NCBI RefSeq assembly: GCF_022398325.1
Contig: NZ_JAKEVD010000021.1
Coordinates: 1 to 36,358 of the forward strand
From: Shewanella sp. Isolate13
Lineage (GTDB): Bacteria; Pseudomonadota; Gammaproteobacteria; Enterobacterales; Shewanellaceae
Direction of reading: 5' to 3'
DNA length: 36,358 nt
Shown here: positions 34,969 to 36,358 of the stretch, in pieces
Layout: each line of letters begins with the position of its first letter
Position numbering within the stretch: the first letter of the stretch is position 1
Translations under genes and position numbers: made by a program
Notes under the pieces: model-generated
Database searches by the model: none
Told to the model about the DNA's origin: nothing
Seen by the model: the letters and a program-made list of their open reading frames with translations, nothing else

Positions 34969-36045
34969 TTATCGTGCATTCGGACAGTTTAATACGGATG
35001 TAGAGCTGAACTGCTCTAGAGCTTCTTGGTAGGGGGCAAGTTCACCGATATTTTGTGCTATCCACTCGCTATTGTAATAGGTATCTAAATAGCGCTCACC
35101 GGAATCACAAATGAGGGTGACGATAGAGCCCGTCTCACCTTTGGCTGCCATTTCGCTGGCTAGTTGTAGTGCGCCATAGAGGTTTGTACCGGTAGAGGCG
35201 CCAGTTTTGCGGCCAATAATTTTTTCAAGCCAATTGATCGTAGCCACCGATGCAGGATCGGGGATCTTGCGCATCTCATCCACTACGCCTGGAATAAATG
35301 AGGGTTCGGCGCGGGGGCGACCAATACCCTCAATCTTGCTGCCGTTACAGCAGCTGATAGTGTTATCACCGCTATGGAAGTAATCGAAGAATACTGAGTT
35401 TTCAGGATCGACGACACAGAGTTTCGTATTCAGTCTTTGATAACGAATATAGCGGCCAATGGTGGCAGAGGTACCGCCTGTGCCTGGGCTCATGACGATC
35501 CAAGTTGGAATAGCGTATTGTTCTTTCTCCATCTGGTTAAAGATAGAGTTGGCGATGTTGTTGTTTCCTCGCCAGTCAGTTGCGCGCTCCGCATAGGTAA
35601 ATTGGTCCATATAATGGCCATCAAGTTCCTGTGCTAATCGCTCTGATTCCGCGTAAATTTTGCTCGAGTGATCGACGAAGTGGCATTGACCGCCATAAAA
35701 TTCGATTTGTTGAATTTTCTTCTTAGCCGTGGTGCTTGGCATAACGGCGATAAAGGGTAAACCGAGTAAGCGTGCAAAGTAAGCTTCCGATACTGCGGTA
35801 CTGCCAGAAGAGGACTCGATGACCGTTGTGCCTTCCTTTATCCAACCATTACACAGTGCATAGAGAAACAGAGAGCGGGCGAGGCGGTGCTTTAAACTTC
35901 CCGTCGGGTGGGTGCTTTCATCTTTGAGGTAAATATCAATACCCTGTAAATTCGGAGTATCTAGTTTGATCAAATGCGTGTCAGCGCTTCGTTGAAAATC
36001 TGCTTCAATTTTTTCGATTGCTTGATTTACCCAAGAGTTAGTCAC
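34969..36045 (-). CDS. PLP-dependent cysteine synthase-family enzyme, Cds1-like
   Basis: A 358-residue fold-type II PLP enzyme. The PLP lysine is Lys52 in [11 protein letters not shown]. The substrate loop is [13 protein letters not shown], where cysteine synthases have TSGNTG. The phosphate-binding glycine loop is [12 protein letters not shown]. The N-terminal [10 protein letters not shown], the YALCNGWI stretch and the [18 protein letters not shown] segment match, from memory, the mycobacterial Cds1 L-cysteine desulfhydrase subfamily rather than CysK or CysM. The likely reaction is release of sulfide (with pyruvate and ammonia) from cysteine. A cysteine or cystathionine synthase role is the alternative. 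It is a single gene with its own start region. Confidence 0.8.
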   Translation of the reverse strand: MTNSWVNQAIEKIEADFQRSADTHLIKLDTPNLQGIDIYLKDESTHPTGSLKHRLARSLFLYALCNGWIKEGTTVIESSSGSTAVSEAYFARLLGLPFIAVMPSTTAKKKIQQIEFYGGQCHFVDHSSKIYAESERLAQELDGHYMDQFTYAERATDWRGNNNIANSIFNQMEKEQYAIPTWIVMSPGTGGTSATIGRYIRYQRLNTKLCVVDPENSVFFDYFHSGDNTISCCNGSKIEGIGRPRAEPSFIPGVVDEMRKIPDPASVATINWLEKIIGRKTGASTGTNLYGALQLASEMAAKGETGSIVTLICDSGERYLDTYYNSEWIAQNIGELAPYQEALEQFSSTSVLNCPNAR

Positions 36046-36258
36046 GATGTCGCCTCAGTAAAAATATTGATGCTAAATCATAGTGAAAAGGCGTTGGGAA
36101 TGATAGTGCAAAAGTGACGAGTTTAAATTTGCTGCAAGTTATAACTGTCTGATTAACATTGCTAATGTTTTTGTGGTGTTATTCAGCTGGTAGGTATTTA
36201 GATTAAAGCTTAGTAGCGGTAGAGGCATTTCACGGCAGAGTTGAGATGGGTGAAGAAG

Positions 36259-36343
36259 TGGTGGAGGGAGAAGGATTCGAACCTTCGAAGGCTGAGCCGT
36301 CAGATTTACAGTCTGATCCCTTTGGCCACTCGGGAACCCCTCC
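36259..36343 (-). tRNA. tRNA-Tyr (GTA)
   Basis: An 85-base class II tRNA with a long variable arm and encoded CCA. The anticodon loop CTGTAAA gives GTA. The sequence closely follows E. coli tRNA-Tyr. The gene lies at the window edge, so any further tRNAs of the same transcript would be upstream, beyond 36358. Confidence 0.95.
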
Positions 36344-36358
36344 ACATTGTCTTACTTC

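Noticed and set aside
36139..36345. 68-codon ORF over the tRNA-Tyr gene
   Set aside because: Its N-terminal part is the translated tRNA; no independent evidence of coding.

Overview
The window looks like a chromosomal segment of a marine gammaproteobacterium, most probably Shewanella or a close Alteromonadales relative. Evidence for this is the aspS-yebC-ruvCAB block, a complete rnfABCDGE-nth operon, cmoAB, a rhombosortase, a CRP-type site before a large TonB-dependent receptor, and a tandem tRNA-Asn array. Codon use is even and I see no integrase, transposase, prophage or CRISPR. The species call is inference from gene content and protein style only.

Left part (1-7839, minus strand): one run of seven closely packed genes. 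It starts with cmoA and cmoB (tRNA wobble uridine modification). A three-gene set follows: a retropepsin-like lipoprotein, an inactive transglutaminase fused to seven membrane helices, and a RimK-like ATP-grasp ligase. The run ends with a secreted protein that resembles an M3 metallopeptidase without its zinc motif, and a secreted DUF3541 protein. The last five genes look like a poorly understood envelope peptide-ligase/protease system and are the best candidate for new biology here.

Middle (7989-19055, plus strand): a membrane diguanylate cyclase with three tandem solute-binding sensor domains; aspS; yebC-ruvC-ruvA-ruvB (Holliday junction processing); then a long leader with a perfect CRP-like palindrome before a TonB-dependent receptor.

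Right-middle (19142-28766): gloA (minus), a 27-residue YnhF-type membrane protein missed by length filters (plus), and on the minus strand a degenerate GGDEF-EAL protein of CsrD type, then rnfA-B-C-D-G-E and nth. RnfC carries a long Ala/Lys-rich tail built of repeats, part of it a recent 156-bp tandem duplication.

Right (28919-36343): eight identical tRNA-Asn(GTT) genes behind one strong promoter, a 0.9-kb gap holding paired DnaA boxes, a possible 31-residue ORF, a terminator-like hairpin and a LexA-like box, then uvrB. After that come a rhombosortase overlapping queC, the divergent queE (queuosine precursor synthesis), a Cds1-like PLP enzyme of cysteine/sulfide metabolism, and a tRNA-Tyr gene at the edge.
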